Assembly: GCA_049977145.1 (NCBI GenBank)
Contig: JBMFGW010000005.1
Location: 1-64,000 of the forward strand
Direction: 5' to 3'
From: JAMDCX01 sp049977145
GTDB taxonomy: Bacteria; Planctomycetota; Phycisphaerae; WQYP01
DNA length: 64,000 nucleotides
Of the stretch, positions 24,864 through 33,688 are shown piece by piece (the stretch's first letter is position 1; each line of letters starts with the position of its first letter). The position numbers were made by a program, and so were the translations under genes. The notes below the pieces were generated by a model. It did no database searches, was not told the origin of the DNA, and saw only the letters and a program-made list of their open reading frames with translations.

Positions 24864-26786
24864 ATGCATATAACTCCCCCGATTAGCAAGCTCAAGCGTT
24901 GGATGTTGGCTTGGCAGTTACGCTGGCAGCAGCAGTTGGCACGCTGGGGAATTCGTGAGCAGACGCTGTTGATTGGGTTGTCATTCATTGTGGGGCTGCT
25001 TACCGGAATGGCGACTTGGCTTTTTGAGCAGACCGTTAAATTTATTGAACATCATTACTATTTACCAGCGGTACAATTGACACACGCTACAACGTGGTGG
25101 CCATGCTATGTGTTTTTACCATTGATTCCCGCAGGTGGCGGGCTGGTGCTGGTATTATGGCGGCGGCTTTGGGGCCGGCACGATTCCAAGAAAGCGCAAC
25201 TCCATGGTTTGGCTGGAGTATTACATTCTTTATCGCGGGAATCGGGAAAATTAAAGGGTTCACTGAGTATTGAAACGCTGGTGGCCAGCAGTTTAACCAT
25301 CGGCAGCGGCGGGTCGGCGGGCCCCGAAGCGCCGATTGCGGTTATTGGCGCATCAATCGGTGCCATGTGTGGCAACACCTTGGGGTTTTCGCGGCGTAAC
25401 ATGCCCATCTTGTTGGGCTGCGGCGCCGCCGCCGGAATTAGTGCAATATTTGGTGCCCCGATCGCCGGCGTGCTCTTTGCCATGGAAGTGCTGTTGCGGG
25501 ATTTTTCGGTACGAACGCTTACTCCAATTGTGATTTCATCGGTGATGGCTTCCACAATGTATGTGGGACTTTCCGGTGGCGGACCGGTGCGCGGATTATT
25601 TCAAATGCCGGCTAGCGGCCCGGCGTTTATTTTTACGTTTAGCCAGTTACCGTATTATCTGCTGTTGGGGGCGGTTTGCGGGCTCCTGGCAGTAGGGTTC
25701 ACACGTTTTTATATTATGGTCGAAGATTTTTCACAGAAGCACCGGAAACACATCCCTTATTTTCTGCATCCAGCAATTGGGGCCGCGCTTACCGGCGTGT
25801 GCGGCATTGCCATGCTGATTATTTTTCGCAACGACCCCTTTTTACATCAGCGTTTCGCACAAAACTATATCCCCATTTTCAGTGATGGCTATCCTACAAT
25901 TTTGCGTATGATCGATCCGCAGTGGTATACCGGTGTTCATCTTGTCGGCGGACCCACCGTAACTCTTAGTTTGGAATTTTTGTTAGTGGTGTGTGTCTTG
26001 AAAATTATCGCAACTTCTTTCACGCTGGCCTCCGGCGGATCCGGCGGCGTCTTTGCACCGGCGTTATTTATTGGTGCGGCGGGGGGGGGAGCGGTCGGAT
26101 TACTCCTGACTCATTATGGTTTGGTCGGGGATCCGAGCACCTATGCGCTAGTGGGCATGGGTGCGGTGCTGGCGGCGGCAATACAGGCTCCGCTTACCGC
26201 TATCATTCTGTTGTTTGAACTCACCCAGAATTATGCGGTGATGGTGCCGATTATGCTGGCAGCGGTGACGGCGACAGTGATTCAACAATTGATGGTGGGA
26301 GAAAGCCTCTATACGCTACCATTGAGAAAGCTGGGAGTGAAGTTGGGTTCCGCTGTAGGCATCAGTGCCTTGCAGAGAATTGGTGTGGATCAGTTGGTGC
26401 TGGCCAAGGCCCCGGTAGCGCGGCCCGATGAATCGCTTTCCAGTATTCTGGCACGAAGCCATCAGGAAGGAATTGAAGACTTTGTGGTGCTAGATAAAAG
26501 CGGTAAGTATCTGGGACTGTTAACTCTTGACGATTTAAAAACCGTGCTGATGGAGCCAGAAGCAGCCCCTCTGCTGCTGGTGGGCGAAGTAATGCGAGCG
26601 GATGTTCCACCCATCAAATTTCATGACACACTGGACGCGGCGTTGGCAATGTTCGGGCGATTCGAAGTTTCACGACTGGCGGTTTTGGATGATATTGCCG
26701 TGACCAATAAAGTACCGGCGTTGTTGGGTTTTCTAACGCGTTCTGAGCTTATGAAACGATACCAGCAGGAGTTGACGGGGACGTAG
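24864..26786 (+). CDS. ClC-family chloride channel or transporter with CBS domains
   Basis: A membrane protein of 640 residues. The selectivity filter segments are present: GSGGSAGPEAPIAV (about 147-160), which aligns to GREGP of the E. coli protein with the gating Glu kept (PEAP), and GGSGGVFAPALFIGA (GxFxP motif) in the second half. About ten transmembrane segments are followed by two CBS domains (about 515-635), which usually bind adenine nucleotides and regulate gating. Whether it is an H+/Cl- antiporter or a channel is undecided. ATG 24864 has GAGG 10 nt upstream; GTG 24858 is a weaker alternative. A run of nine G lies at 26081-26089 within the coding region. Confidence 0.92.
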   Translation: MHITPPISKLKRWMLAWQLRWQQQLARWGIREQTLLIGLSFIVGLLTGMATWLFEQTVKFIEHHYYLPAVQLTHATTWWPCYVFLPLIPAGGGLVLVLWRRLWGRHDSKKAQLHGLAGVLHSLSRESGKLKGSLSIETLVASSLTIGSGGSAGPEAPIAVIGASIGAMCGNTLGFSRRNMPILLGCGAAAGISAIFGAPIAGVLFAMEVLLRDFSVRTLTPIVISSVMASTMYVGLSGGGPVRGLFQMPASGPAFIFTFSQLPYYLLLGAVCGLLAVGFTRFYIMVEDFSQKHRKHIPYFLHPAIGAALTGVCGIAMLIIFRNDPFLHQRFAQNYIPIFSDGYPTILRMIDPQWYTGVHLVGGPTVTLSLEFLLVVCVLKIIATSFTLASGGSGGVFAPALFIGAAGGGAVGLLLTHYGLVGDPSTYALVGMGAVLAAAIQAPLTAIILLFELTQNYAVMVPIMLAAVTATVIQQLMVGESLYTLPLRKLGVKLGSAVGISALQRIGVDQLVLAKAPVARPDESLSSILARSHQEGIEDFVVLDKSGKYLGLLTLDDLKTVLMEPEAAPLLLVGEVMRADVPPIKFHDTLDAALAMFGRFEVSRLAVLDDIAVTNKVPALLGFLTRSELMKRYQQELTGT

Positions 26787-26919
26787 GGGCGGACTGGGAT
26801 GCTGTAAATTGCGAACCCGTTTTTCGCAAGTTGACACGAACCACCGCAGGGCATTGCGGTGCTGCGGGGAGGAAACGCAAAAGTAAATTGCAACTTTTCC
26901 TTCTTTTGTGCGTATTAAC

Positions 26920-26925
26920 TATAAT
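26920..26925 (+). promoter_or_regulatory. Possible -10 for lipoprotein gene
   Basis: TATAAT lies 37 bp before the start at 26963, which itself follows GGAG. No -35 of suitable spacing was found, so this is tentative. Confidence 0.35.
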
Positions 26926-26962
26926 AGAGATGTGGGATTGGTGGCTATACGGAGTGTTTCTT

Positions 26963-27847
26963 ATGCATGCGCGTCAGATTATCGGGGTTATCGTATCACT
27001 GACTCTTGGCGGCTTAATTGGTGGCTGTGCTTCGGTACAGGTTAAGCCGGTATCAGTAACGCAGGTGAATGATCCAGCTATTGTCGGCGTGCGTTTTTTC
27101 CAGCCTCAACCTTATTTGCTCGTGACGGAAATGCCTTCCATGCCGACACCTCCTAAACCGATGCTGCTGCATGGACTCATGAGGCTGCCTATAGGGCCGA
27201 TGAATGGTCGCATGTCCTGTCCAATGATGCGACCTCGCGGCGGCCCACAACATGGGGTGGGCAAGCCGATGATGAAATGGCAGGGTATGAATCGTCCGGG
27301 CCGTCGGCATGGTACTGCGATGGGGCCAGTCTCAAAGAGACACGGTATGGCCGGTATGATGGCACTTGGGGAGATGCGCCATCTGCCGCCGCAGCAGCGG
27401 GTTTTTAAACTTCAAATTATTTATCTGCCTGATTACAGCCATCCGTATGTAGCTGTCATACAGGGCGGACTGGGTCACAGCCCCAATTCCCTCGTCCTGG
27501 CAAATGGTTGGGAATTACTCGGTTTGAATGTGAAGGGGCCTGTGGCCCAGTCTCGGCCCATTCATGCCATTACCGCCGCCCCCGCGCTGCGGCAAGTGCA
27601 TGGAAGGATGACGCACCCGATGCTGATGCCACTCCATGCGGCCATGGCCATGGGTTTGCAACCCGGACTTTACCGGTTTATTTTCAACGCTAAAAATGGC
27701 AAACTGGAAGGTCTGCGGAGGATTGGCTTGCTTAAACCACACCATTGGCGTAGACCGATGGGAATGATGAAATGGAAAAATTCAAACCGGTTGGAACCGC
27801 ATCCGATGCAGTCGGCGGCTACCCCTATGAAAGAATCAGGAAAATAA
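26963..27847 (+). CDS. Met/His-rich lipoprotein of unknown function
   Basis: ATG 26963, behind GGAG, gives a 294-residue lipoprotein: hydrophobic MHARQIIGVIVSLTLGGLIGGCAS with the lipobox LIGGC. The mature part is unusual: residues about 60-150 are crowded with Met, His, Pro, Arg and Gly (MPSMPTPPKPM, MNGRMSCPMMRPRGG, KPMMKWQGMNRPGRRHG), while the second half has a more ordinary VFKLQIIYLPDYSHPYVAVIQGG fold and another Met-rich stretch (HPMLMPLHAAMAMG). Such composition is known in copper/silver-binding periplasmic proteins, so a metal role is possible, but no defined Cu motif or partner gene is nearby. Family unknown. Confidence 0.75.
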   Translation: MHARQIIGVIVSLTLGGLIGGCASVQVKPVSVTQVNDPAIVGVRFFQPQPYLLVTEMPSMPTPPKPMLLHGLMRLPIGPMNGRMSCPMMRPRGGPQHGVGKPMMKWQGMNRPGRRHGTAMGPVSKRHGMAGMMALGEMRHLPPQQRVFKLQIIYLPDYSHPYVAVIQGGLGHSPNSLVLANGWELLGLNVKGPVAQSRPIHAITAAPALRQVHGRMTHPMLMPLHAAMAMGLQPGLYRFIFNAKNGKLEGLRRIGLLKPHHWRRPMGMMKWKNSNRLEPHPMQSAATPMKESGK

Positions 27848-28128
27848 TAAAACATGACGTAAATCAACATATCCTGCCAGAACCTCTGGCGGGATCTGTG
27901 CCACAATCCGTCAAATTTTCCTTGCCGCCTCCGTGTGAAATTTCTGTTTTGGTGCAGCCAATTCGGGCCGCTTGGGTATTCTTGACTTTTCATTACGTCC
28001 TATAATATATGTTATGTTAAATTGATATAAATGTGCTAAACACGAATTCGGGAACGCCATAGCCTTGTCGCTTGGTCAATAATCTGCTACTATTCTTATA
28101 AATGCGACCTTTATAATAGGAAAAGGTA
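27848..28128. other. Intergenic region upstream of asd
   Basis: An imperfect hairpin CCTGCCAGA-ACC-TCTGGCGGG (27873-27893) may end the lipoprotein transcript, but it has no T tract. TTGACT (27982-27987) with AT-rich TATAATATAT (28001-28010) and a second TATAAT (28112-28117) are promoter candidates for asd. AGGAAAAGG precedes the ATG. Confidence 0.4.
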
Positions 28129-29148
28129 ATGAATCATCCTCCAGTTGTTGCGGTTGTTGGTGCCACGGGTGCCGTTGGTGTTGAATTCTTGCGTTGTCTG
28201 GACGAACGCAATTTTCCAATGGCTGAACTGAGGCTTTATGCCTCGGCGCGTAGCGCCGGCAAACAAATGATATTTCGTGGTTGCGAGCTGACGGTACAGG
28301 AACTCAATGAACAGAGCTTCAGGGGTGTCGATCTTGCATTATTTTCTGCCGGTGGCTCCATTAGTAAAAAATATGGTCCAATTGCGGTCCAATCCGGTGC
28401 AGTGGTTGTCGATAATAGCTCCGCTTTCCGGATGAATCCTGATGTACCACTGATTGTTCCCGAAATAAACCCGGAACAGATTCAGAACCACAGGGGTTTG
28501 ATTGCCAACCCCAATTGCTCGACGATTATTGCCATTGTGCCCTTGTGGCCGTTGCATAGAATCAATCGTATCACCCGGTTGATCGTGGCGACATATCAGG
28601 CAGCGAGTGGCGCTGGCGCGGCAGCGATGCAGGAACTACTGAACGCGACCAAGGCGTCGCTGGAGGGGCGCGATTACCCTCCCACGGTATTACCACATCC
28701 GTATGCCTTTAATGTTTTCAGTCATAATGCCGCCATTGACCTGGAAACAGGCTATAATGAAGAAGAAACGAAGATGGTCAAAGAAACACGGAAGATCTTT
28801 AATGATCCGGAGATTCGCATTTCAGCAACTTGCGTACGCGTACCGGTTTTACGGGCACATTGTGAGGCTCTTAATGTTGAATTTATGTCCCCCATTGATT
28901 CTATGCAAGTTCGGGACATTCTTATACACGCACCTGGAGTTAGGGTTGTGGACCAACGCGAAAAAAACTATTTTCCGATGCCACGCGACGCCTCTGGCCA
29001 AGGGGATATTCTCGTTGGGCGTATCCGCAACGATATCAGTGATCCATCAGGCCGTAGCATTGCCATGTTCGTGGCGGGAGATCAGTTGTTGAAGGGAGCG
29101 GCTCTCAATGCGGTACAGATTGCGGAACTACTGGTGGCGAAAAATTAA
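28129..29148 (+). CDS. asd: Aspartate-semialdehyde dehydrogenase
   Basis: Asd reduces aspartyl phosphate to aspartate semialdehyde with NADPH for lysine, threonine, methionine and diaminopimelate synthesis. A 339-residue protein with GATGAVG (11-17) for NADPH, the catalytic Cys C130 in NPNCST, a QAASGAGAAAMQELL segment, and the substrate/base region RVPVLRAHCEALNVEF with the conserved His. Length and motifs fit the bacterial Gram-positive/planctomycete type. It starts at ATG 28129 with AGGAAAAGG upstream. No other lysine or threonine gene is adjacent; truA follows at 70 bp. Confidence 0.95.
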   Translation: MNHPPVVAVVGATGAVGVEFLRCLDERNFPMAELRLYASARSAGKQMIFRGCELTVQELNEQSFRGVDLALFSAGGSISKKYGPIAVQSGAVVVDNSSAFRMNPDVPLIVPEINPEQIQNHRGLIANPNCSTIIAIVPLWPLHRINRITRLIVATYQAASGAGAAAMQELLNATKASLEGRDYPPTVLPHPYAFNVFSHNAAIDLETGYNEEETKMVKETRKIFNDPEIRISATCVRVPVLRAHCEALNVEFMSPIDSMQVRDILIHAPGVRVVDQREKNYFPMPRDASGQGDILVGRIRNDISDPSGRSIAMFVAGDQLLKGAALNAVQIAELLVAKN

Positions 29149-29218
29149 CCGTGGCGGATGTGGCAATTTTTCGGGCGACTGCCGAAGTTTTTGATGGCGG
29201 CGTGTGAGATACACCACT

Positions 29219-29959
29219 ATGGCCCGAAATCGTTATAAACTTATCATTGCTTACGATGGTACAGCGTATTGTGGTTGGCAGCGGCAAGTGTCGTCTGTTG
29301 TCACCGTGCAACAGACCGTTGAAAAAGCCGCCGGTTATATCGTCAATCATCCGGTGACGGTGCTGGGGGCTTCTCGTACCGACTCTGGCGTGCACGCCCA
29401 AGGCCAAGTTGCGGAAATGACCGTGGAGACGCAATGGGAAACCGAGCGACTGCGAATGGCCATTAACAGTCGCTTGCCGCCGGATATTCTTATCCGCACG
29501 ATGGAACTGGCCGCTGAAAACTTCAACGTCCGCAATGCCAAAAACAAGCGGTATCGCTACATGATCTGGGCGAATCGTGACCGCCCGATTTTTTATCGTC
29601 ATTACGTATACCATTACTGGCGCGACTTGGATATATCGGCAATGCAGGAAGCCTGCCGGTTGTTTGAAGGAAGGCATGACTTTATCGCCTTTCGCGGAAG
29701 GCAAGATGAGTATCAAACGACCATTCGTGACATATTTCATTGCAGTATCCACCGTCGCGGACCGATAATTATCTTTGCCGTGGAGGGCAACGGTTTTCTA
29801 TATCACATGGTGCGAACCATGGTAGGCACGGTATTAGAAATTGGTCGTGCCCAGGGTAAACCGGAGCGGGTGACGGAACTTTTGGCCGCGGGGGATCGGC
29901 TGGCCGCCGGCCCGTGTGCGCCGGCATTGGGCTTGTGTCTGCAATGGATTCGCTTTTAA
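29219..29959 (+). CDS. truA: tRNA pseudouridine(38-40) synthase
   Basis: TruA isomerises U38-U40 in the anticodon arm of many tRNAs. ATG 29219 gives 246 residues. The catalytic Asp is in GASRTDSGVHAQGQVA (about 52-67). YDGTAYCGWQRQ at the N-terminus and KNKRYRY, FRGRQDEYQ and FLYHMVRTMVGTVLEIGRAQG are family segments. GTG 29204 upstream is possible but less like the family. It begins a compact cluster with the glycosyltransferase (48-bp gap) and the 777-residue unknown. A hairpin straddles its stop codon. Confidence 0.95.
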   Translation: MARNRYKLIIAYDGTAYCGWQRQVSSVVTVQQTVEKAAGYIVNHPVTVLGASRTDSGVHAQGQVAEMTVETQWETERLRMAINSRLPPDILIRTMELAAENFNVRNAKNKRYRYMIWANRDRPIFYRHYVYHYWRDLDISAMQEACRLFEGRHDFIAFRGRQDEYQTTIRDIFHCSIHRRGPIIIFAVEGNGFLYHMVRTMVGTVLEIGRAQGKPERVTELLAAGDRLAAGPCAPALGLCLQWIRF

Positions 29960-29984
29960 TTTTTCGCCCTGTTAAAAGCGATCC
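29946..29984. terminator. Hairpin spanning the truA stop
   Basis: GGATTCGCTTTTAA (29946-29959) pairs with TTAAAAGCGATCC (29972-29984) with one bulged T. The left arm is the last 11 bases and stop codon of truA, and the loop starts TTTTT. It could attenuate transcription into the glycosyltransferase gene or stabilise the 3' end. Confidence 0.45.
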
Positions 29985-30007
29985 ATGCTCTTACGGGAAT
30001 TCCGGCA

Positions 30008-31165
30008 TTGAAAATTGTGCATGTTATCACCCGGTTGATTGTTGGCGGCGCGCAGGAAAATACCATTCTGACCTGCGAGGGAATGCATCACCGCGGACAT
30101 GATGTCACGCTCATTACCGGCCCAAGCCTCGGCCCGGAGGGTTCCTTAATGCCGCGGGCCGCATCCGGCGGTTACCGCGTGATTGTGGAACCCAACCTGG
30201 TGCGTAATCCGCATCCCTGGCGGGATGCCCGAGCCTACCGGCGGCTCCGGCGACTTTTTGCAGAACTGCAACCAGCGGTAGTCCACACCCACTCCAGCAA
30301 AGCCGGCATTATCGGTCGGGCGGCGGCGTGGCAATCCAAAGTTCCTCTGATTGTCCATACTGTTCATGGCCTACCCTTTCACCCCTACCAATCGCAAATG
30401 ACGAACGCCGCATGGATTTCTCTGGAGCGTTTTGCCGCCCGCCGTTGTCATAAAATTGTCTGCGTTGCCGAGGCCATGAAGCGTCAAGCACTGGCCTGCG
30501 GCGTAGGACAACCGGAACAGTTTATTACCATATACAGCGGCATGGAAATTCAACCATTTCTGCATCCTCTCACTAATCAGACCACGGCACGCAAAAAACT
30601 TGGCATTGCCTTTGATCGCATTGTGCTGGGCACTATCGCCCGGTTGCAGCCGCTCAAGGGGCACGACGATATTCTGGCGTTGGCGGAAACGCTGATCCGA
30701 GCGGAACCGCGTCTTACCTTTCTGTGGATAGGTGACGGCATATTTCGCAATCGGTTGGCCGCACAAATTGACAAGGCCGGTTGGAGGGATCACTTTATTT
30801 TAACGGGACTGGTGGCTCCCGAACAAATCCCCAACCTGATACCCGCCATGGATATTATGGTGCACCCCAGCTATCGCGAAGGCCTTCCGCGTTCGGTGGT
30901 GCAGGGAATGTTGGAACAGGTTCCGGCCATCGTATACAACTGTGATGGAGCTGGTGAAGTATGCATCGCGAATGAAACAGGTGTACTTGTAGAGACCGGC
31001 GATCGACCAGCCTTGCAGGCGGCGATCTTGCAACTGGCGCAGAATTCAGGTCTTCGCGATAAGTTGGGAGCCAAGGCACAAAGGCTTGCTCAAGAAAGAT
31101 TTGATGCGGATATTATGGTCAGTCAACTGCTGCAGTTGTATGATCAAGCGTCAAGGAGCGCATAA
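30008..31165 (+). CDS. GT4-type glycosyltransferase
   Basis: A GT-B fold retaining glycosyltransferase of 385 residues. The N-terminal domain opens LKIVHVITRLIVGGAQENT, with a Gly-rich loop, and VVHTHSSKAGIIGRAAAW contains the conserved His-Ser region. The C-terminal nucleotide-sugar domain has GTIARLQPLKGHDDIL (about 198-213), FLWIGDG, and HPSYREGLPRSVVQGMLEQVPAIV with the EGLP motif and E-x7-E type donor site. The product is probably an exopolysaccharide or lipid glycan. The start is TTG 30008, as no ATG fits the family start. Its stop overlaps the next ATG by one base. Confidence 0.9.
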   Translation: MKIVHVITRLIVGGAQENTILTCEGMHHRGHDVTLITGPSLGPEGSLMPRAASGGYRVIVEPNLVRNPHPWRDARAYRRLRRLFAELQPAVVHTHSSKAGIIGRAAAWQSKVPLIVHTVHGLPFHPYQSQMTNAAWISLERFAARRCHKIVCVAEAMKRQALACGVGQPEQFITIYSGMEIQPFLHPLTNQTTARKKLGIAFDRIVLGTIARLQPLKGHDDILALAETLIRAEPRLTFLWIGDGIFRNRLAAQIDKAGWRDHFILTGLVAPEQIPNLIPAMDIMVHPSYREGLPRSVVQGMLEQVPAIVYNCDGAGEVCIANETGVLVETGDRPALQAAILQLAQNSGLRDKLGAKAQRLAQERFDADIMVSQLLQLYDQASRSA

Positions 31166-33498
31166 TGATCTATAAGGCAATGGTGAAACTTAGATTCATT
31201 GGCACTTCCGCGAAGATGGACGCGGCAATGTTTGCGGGCCGTGCGCCGACAAGGTGGCTATATGGCCACCGGTTGCGCCGGTGGTGCAGTATGCAATGGG
31301 TGCACAACGCTGCAACCCGCGCTGGTAGTGATAAGTCCTGGTCACCTGGAGAAAGTCGGACCCGCACCGCCCGCGCCGTCATCCACCGGCTCGGCGGCGT
31401 GGTACTTCGCGCGACTGCGGCAATATTACCGCTGACCGCATGGACAAGTTCCACAATCTCGGCGCCCAACACGGTCGCGGTATTGTCCCAGCCCATCAGT
31501 CCTATAAAATTTCAAGTTGACAAACTAGACAATCAAATTGGTGATCTTTTGCTGGCGCTGCCTTTGGAATCTCGGAACGTTATTTCCGCCGAAGAAATGG
31601 AAGAAACCTATCGCCTTATTATTCGGCATCTATATCAATCCGCACAGCGTGCTGCTAACCCAACTCTGCGCTCGCGAATTTTGCTTAAAGCGGATCAGTT
31701 GGATGCGGGGTTGTCTGATTTCGACCAATGGATCACCGCCCTGCTATCCCGATCCAACGTCAAGAATGTCGTGGTGCAACAAGCCTGTCGCAAGTTTTAC
31801 CAAGCCAGCTCCCAAGTCAACGATCCAATCACGTCAATTTCTAATCTCAACGGTTATCTGCACAAGATACTCAAACCGTTAGCGCCGTTGGCGCAGTTGG
31901 AACTCGACAAGTCGTCTCCGTTGGTCGTCTGGCCAGTCGTCCCCCCCCACCGGAAACAGCGGACTATCTCCCCCCCCACCAGTGCCGTACCTGATATCAA
32001 CAGTGAAATTTCCGCGCTGCAGCAGGCCAACATCCTGCCGCAAATGCGGCAGATATTCCGCCTCATACTGCAACAACTTCAGAAAGGCCTGAACCATCCC
32101 GCCACGCGCCGCCAAAGCGCGACCTATTATCTGGTGATTCTCCAATGTGTGAATCTCGCCGAGCATTTGCAGCTTAGTACGGTACTTCCACAGGCCGCCA
32201 GAGATGAATTTAATCACCGTCTCATGCTGGGGCTGCTATTTTTCAAGGATCCGCGCACCCGGGCCGCGGCGGCTCGCAAACTGCGATTTATCGCCATGAT
32301 TGTTCACTCCATGGAACTTTTAAAAGCAGCTCCATTACCTGTCAGGATGCAACAGATTATGACACTACGTATGCATAATACCGTTGCAAAACTCCAAAGG
32401 TCCGACAATGGCGAAAAATATGCACAGCAACTGCGGGATATCGATGCGCTCTTGACGCAACAGCTATCTTTTATGAATCTCATTGCCCGTCCCCACGTGG
32501 ATTATCTCAACATCGCCTGGCAGCGGATACGCCAGGATGAGAGAAACGATTTTCAACAAACTGTATTGATTCTCAAGCATGGCTTTGATTACAACGCCAT
32601 TCACACTTACCTTACCCGCGTCGCGGAACTCACGGTAAGCCTTAACCGGCTTTTAGCCATGCCTGGCGCGGCGGAACAGGCGCTACTGTATCATCCCGAA
32701 CCCGCTGGCGGCGTCCAGCGCAACCTGGCACGCTGGGTACGGCATATTGGGCTGCATCCGTATCAGACCGGTCATGCCGTCAAGAGTTTTGATCGCTTCA
32801 ATAAGGTACTTTCGCTCTTGGCCGCGACCCATCGGGAAATGCTGGCGCACGGTCCCGAGAAAACACTCACACGACTTTCCGGTGGACGCTATGATCTTTT
32901 TGTCGCGCAGTTTCTGCAAACCCAACGTCATTTGGTTAACGCACTGGCGCACAGTCGCCTGGCACCCAACAAACTTATTACGCTCCTTAACCAGCAACGT
33001 CTGATTTTTAAAACCAGCTCACAACTGGCCTATCTGATGCAAAAAGAAGCTCCTTTGCGGCGGCTGAATCAATGGGCCGCGTGGCATACTCATAAGGGCG
33101 TATCCAGACTCATGCTGCAACAATTTGAAGCTACTCTCGCGGCAAAATTTCGCACCGCCACCACCGCTGTCCAAGTTACCTCCAACGCCCATCATCGCAA
33201 ATCCGCTGTATGGTCGGACTTTCACAAGGTCGCACCAGCTATTGCCGTACTGGCTAATGCGTGTGAAAATCTGCTGCCGCAACTTCATGCCCCCCCCACC
33301 GCCTGGTCGACCGCTTGGCTGCAGGCGTATTCCTCCCCACCGGGCAACGCGTTTTACCGCCATGACTTATCCACCTTCAGCCAGGCTTGTATGTTTTTTA
33401 ATGATGCCGAATTTAATTTGATTCATGGCCAAGCTACGGCCGCTCCAAAATTGTTTAATCTTGGGCTGGCAAGTATAGCGCATCAGATCACTCCCTGA
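31165..33498 (+). CDS. Unknown 777-residue protein with hydrophobic segment and poly-C tracts
   Basis: No family recognised. ATG 31165 overlaps the stop of the glycosyltransferase, so it is co-translated. The first 70 residues are Arg-rich and atypical; a hydrophobic stretch (about 77-100, VVLRATAAILPLTAWTSSTISAP) resembles a signal peptide. Restarting at GTG 31399 would give a standard exported protein. The rest is long, mostly helical, with many Leu/Gln/Arg residues (QLRDIDALLTQQLSFM, LNRLLAMPGAAEQALLYHP) and no catalytic motif. Three C8 tracts each followed by ACC lie at 31941, 31970 and 33290. The cluster with truA and GT4 gives no functional hint beyond envelope glycans. Confidence 0.6.
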   Translation: MIYKAMVKLRFIGTSAKMDAAMFAGRAPTRWLYGHRLRRWCSMQWVHNAATRAGSDKSWSPGESRTRTARAVIHRLGGVVLRATAAILPLTAWTSSTISAPNTVAVLSQPISPIKFQVDKLDNQIGDLLLALPLESRNVISAEEMEETYRLIIRHLYQSAQRAANPTLRSRILLKADQLDAGLSDFDQWITALLSRSNVKNVVVQQACRKFYQASSQVNDPITSISNLNGYLHKILKPLAPLAQLELDKSSPLVVWPVVPPHRKQRTISPPTSAVPDINSEISALQQANILPQMRQIFRLILQQLQKGLNHPATRRQSATYYLVILQCVNLAEHLQLSTVLPQAARDEFNHRLMLGLLFFKDPRTRAAAARKLRFIAMIVHSMELLKAAPLPVRMQQIMTLRMHNTVAKLQRSDNGEKYAQQLRDIDALLTQQLSFMNLIARPHVDYLNIAWQRIRQDERNDFQQTVLILKHGFDYNAIHTYLTRVAELTVSLNRLLAMPGAAEQALLYHPEPAGGVQRNLARWVRHIGLHPYQTGHAVKSFDRFNKVLSLLAATHREMLAHGPEKTLTRLSGGRYDLFVAQFLQTQRHLVNALAHSRLAPNKLITLLNQQRLIFKTSSQLAYLMQKEAPLRRLNQWAAWHTHKGVSRLMLQQFEATLAAKFRTATTAVQVTSNAHHRKSAVWSDFHKVAPAIAVLANACENLLPQLHAPPTAWSTAWLQAYSSPPGNAFYRHDLSTFSQACMFFNDAEFNLIHGQATAAPKLFNLGLASIAHQITP

Positions 33499-33688
33499 TA
33501 TTATTGTTTTCTCACCCGCCGCATCCGCGTTGTGGTACAACAGCAATGATAATAATGACTCCCATACTGAGACAAAATAGCGCTGCCACTTGGCAATTTT
33601 CATTTTTCCGCCATAATGATATGCAAGTTGCGATTGAAGTTTACTCGTTGCGTCGCTAAAGTGACGGCGTAAGAAGGAGTGCAGTCGA

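Noticed and set aside
24990..25340. ClC protein apparently lacking the gating Glu
   Set aside because: On alignment GGSAGPEAP matches GGSAGREGP, so the Glu is kept in the usual place.
27873..27893. Hairpin after the lipoprotein gene as an intrinsic terminator
   Set aside because: Only 9 bp with one G-T pair and no T tract. I listed it only within the intergenic note.
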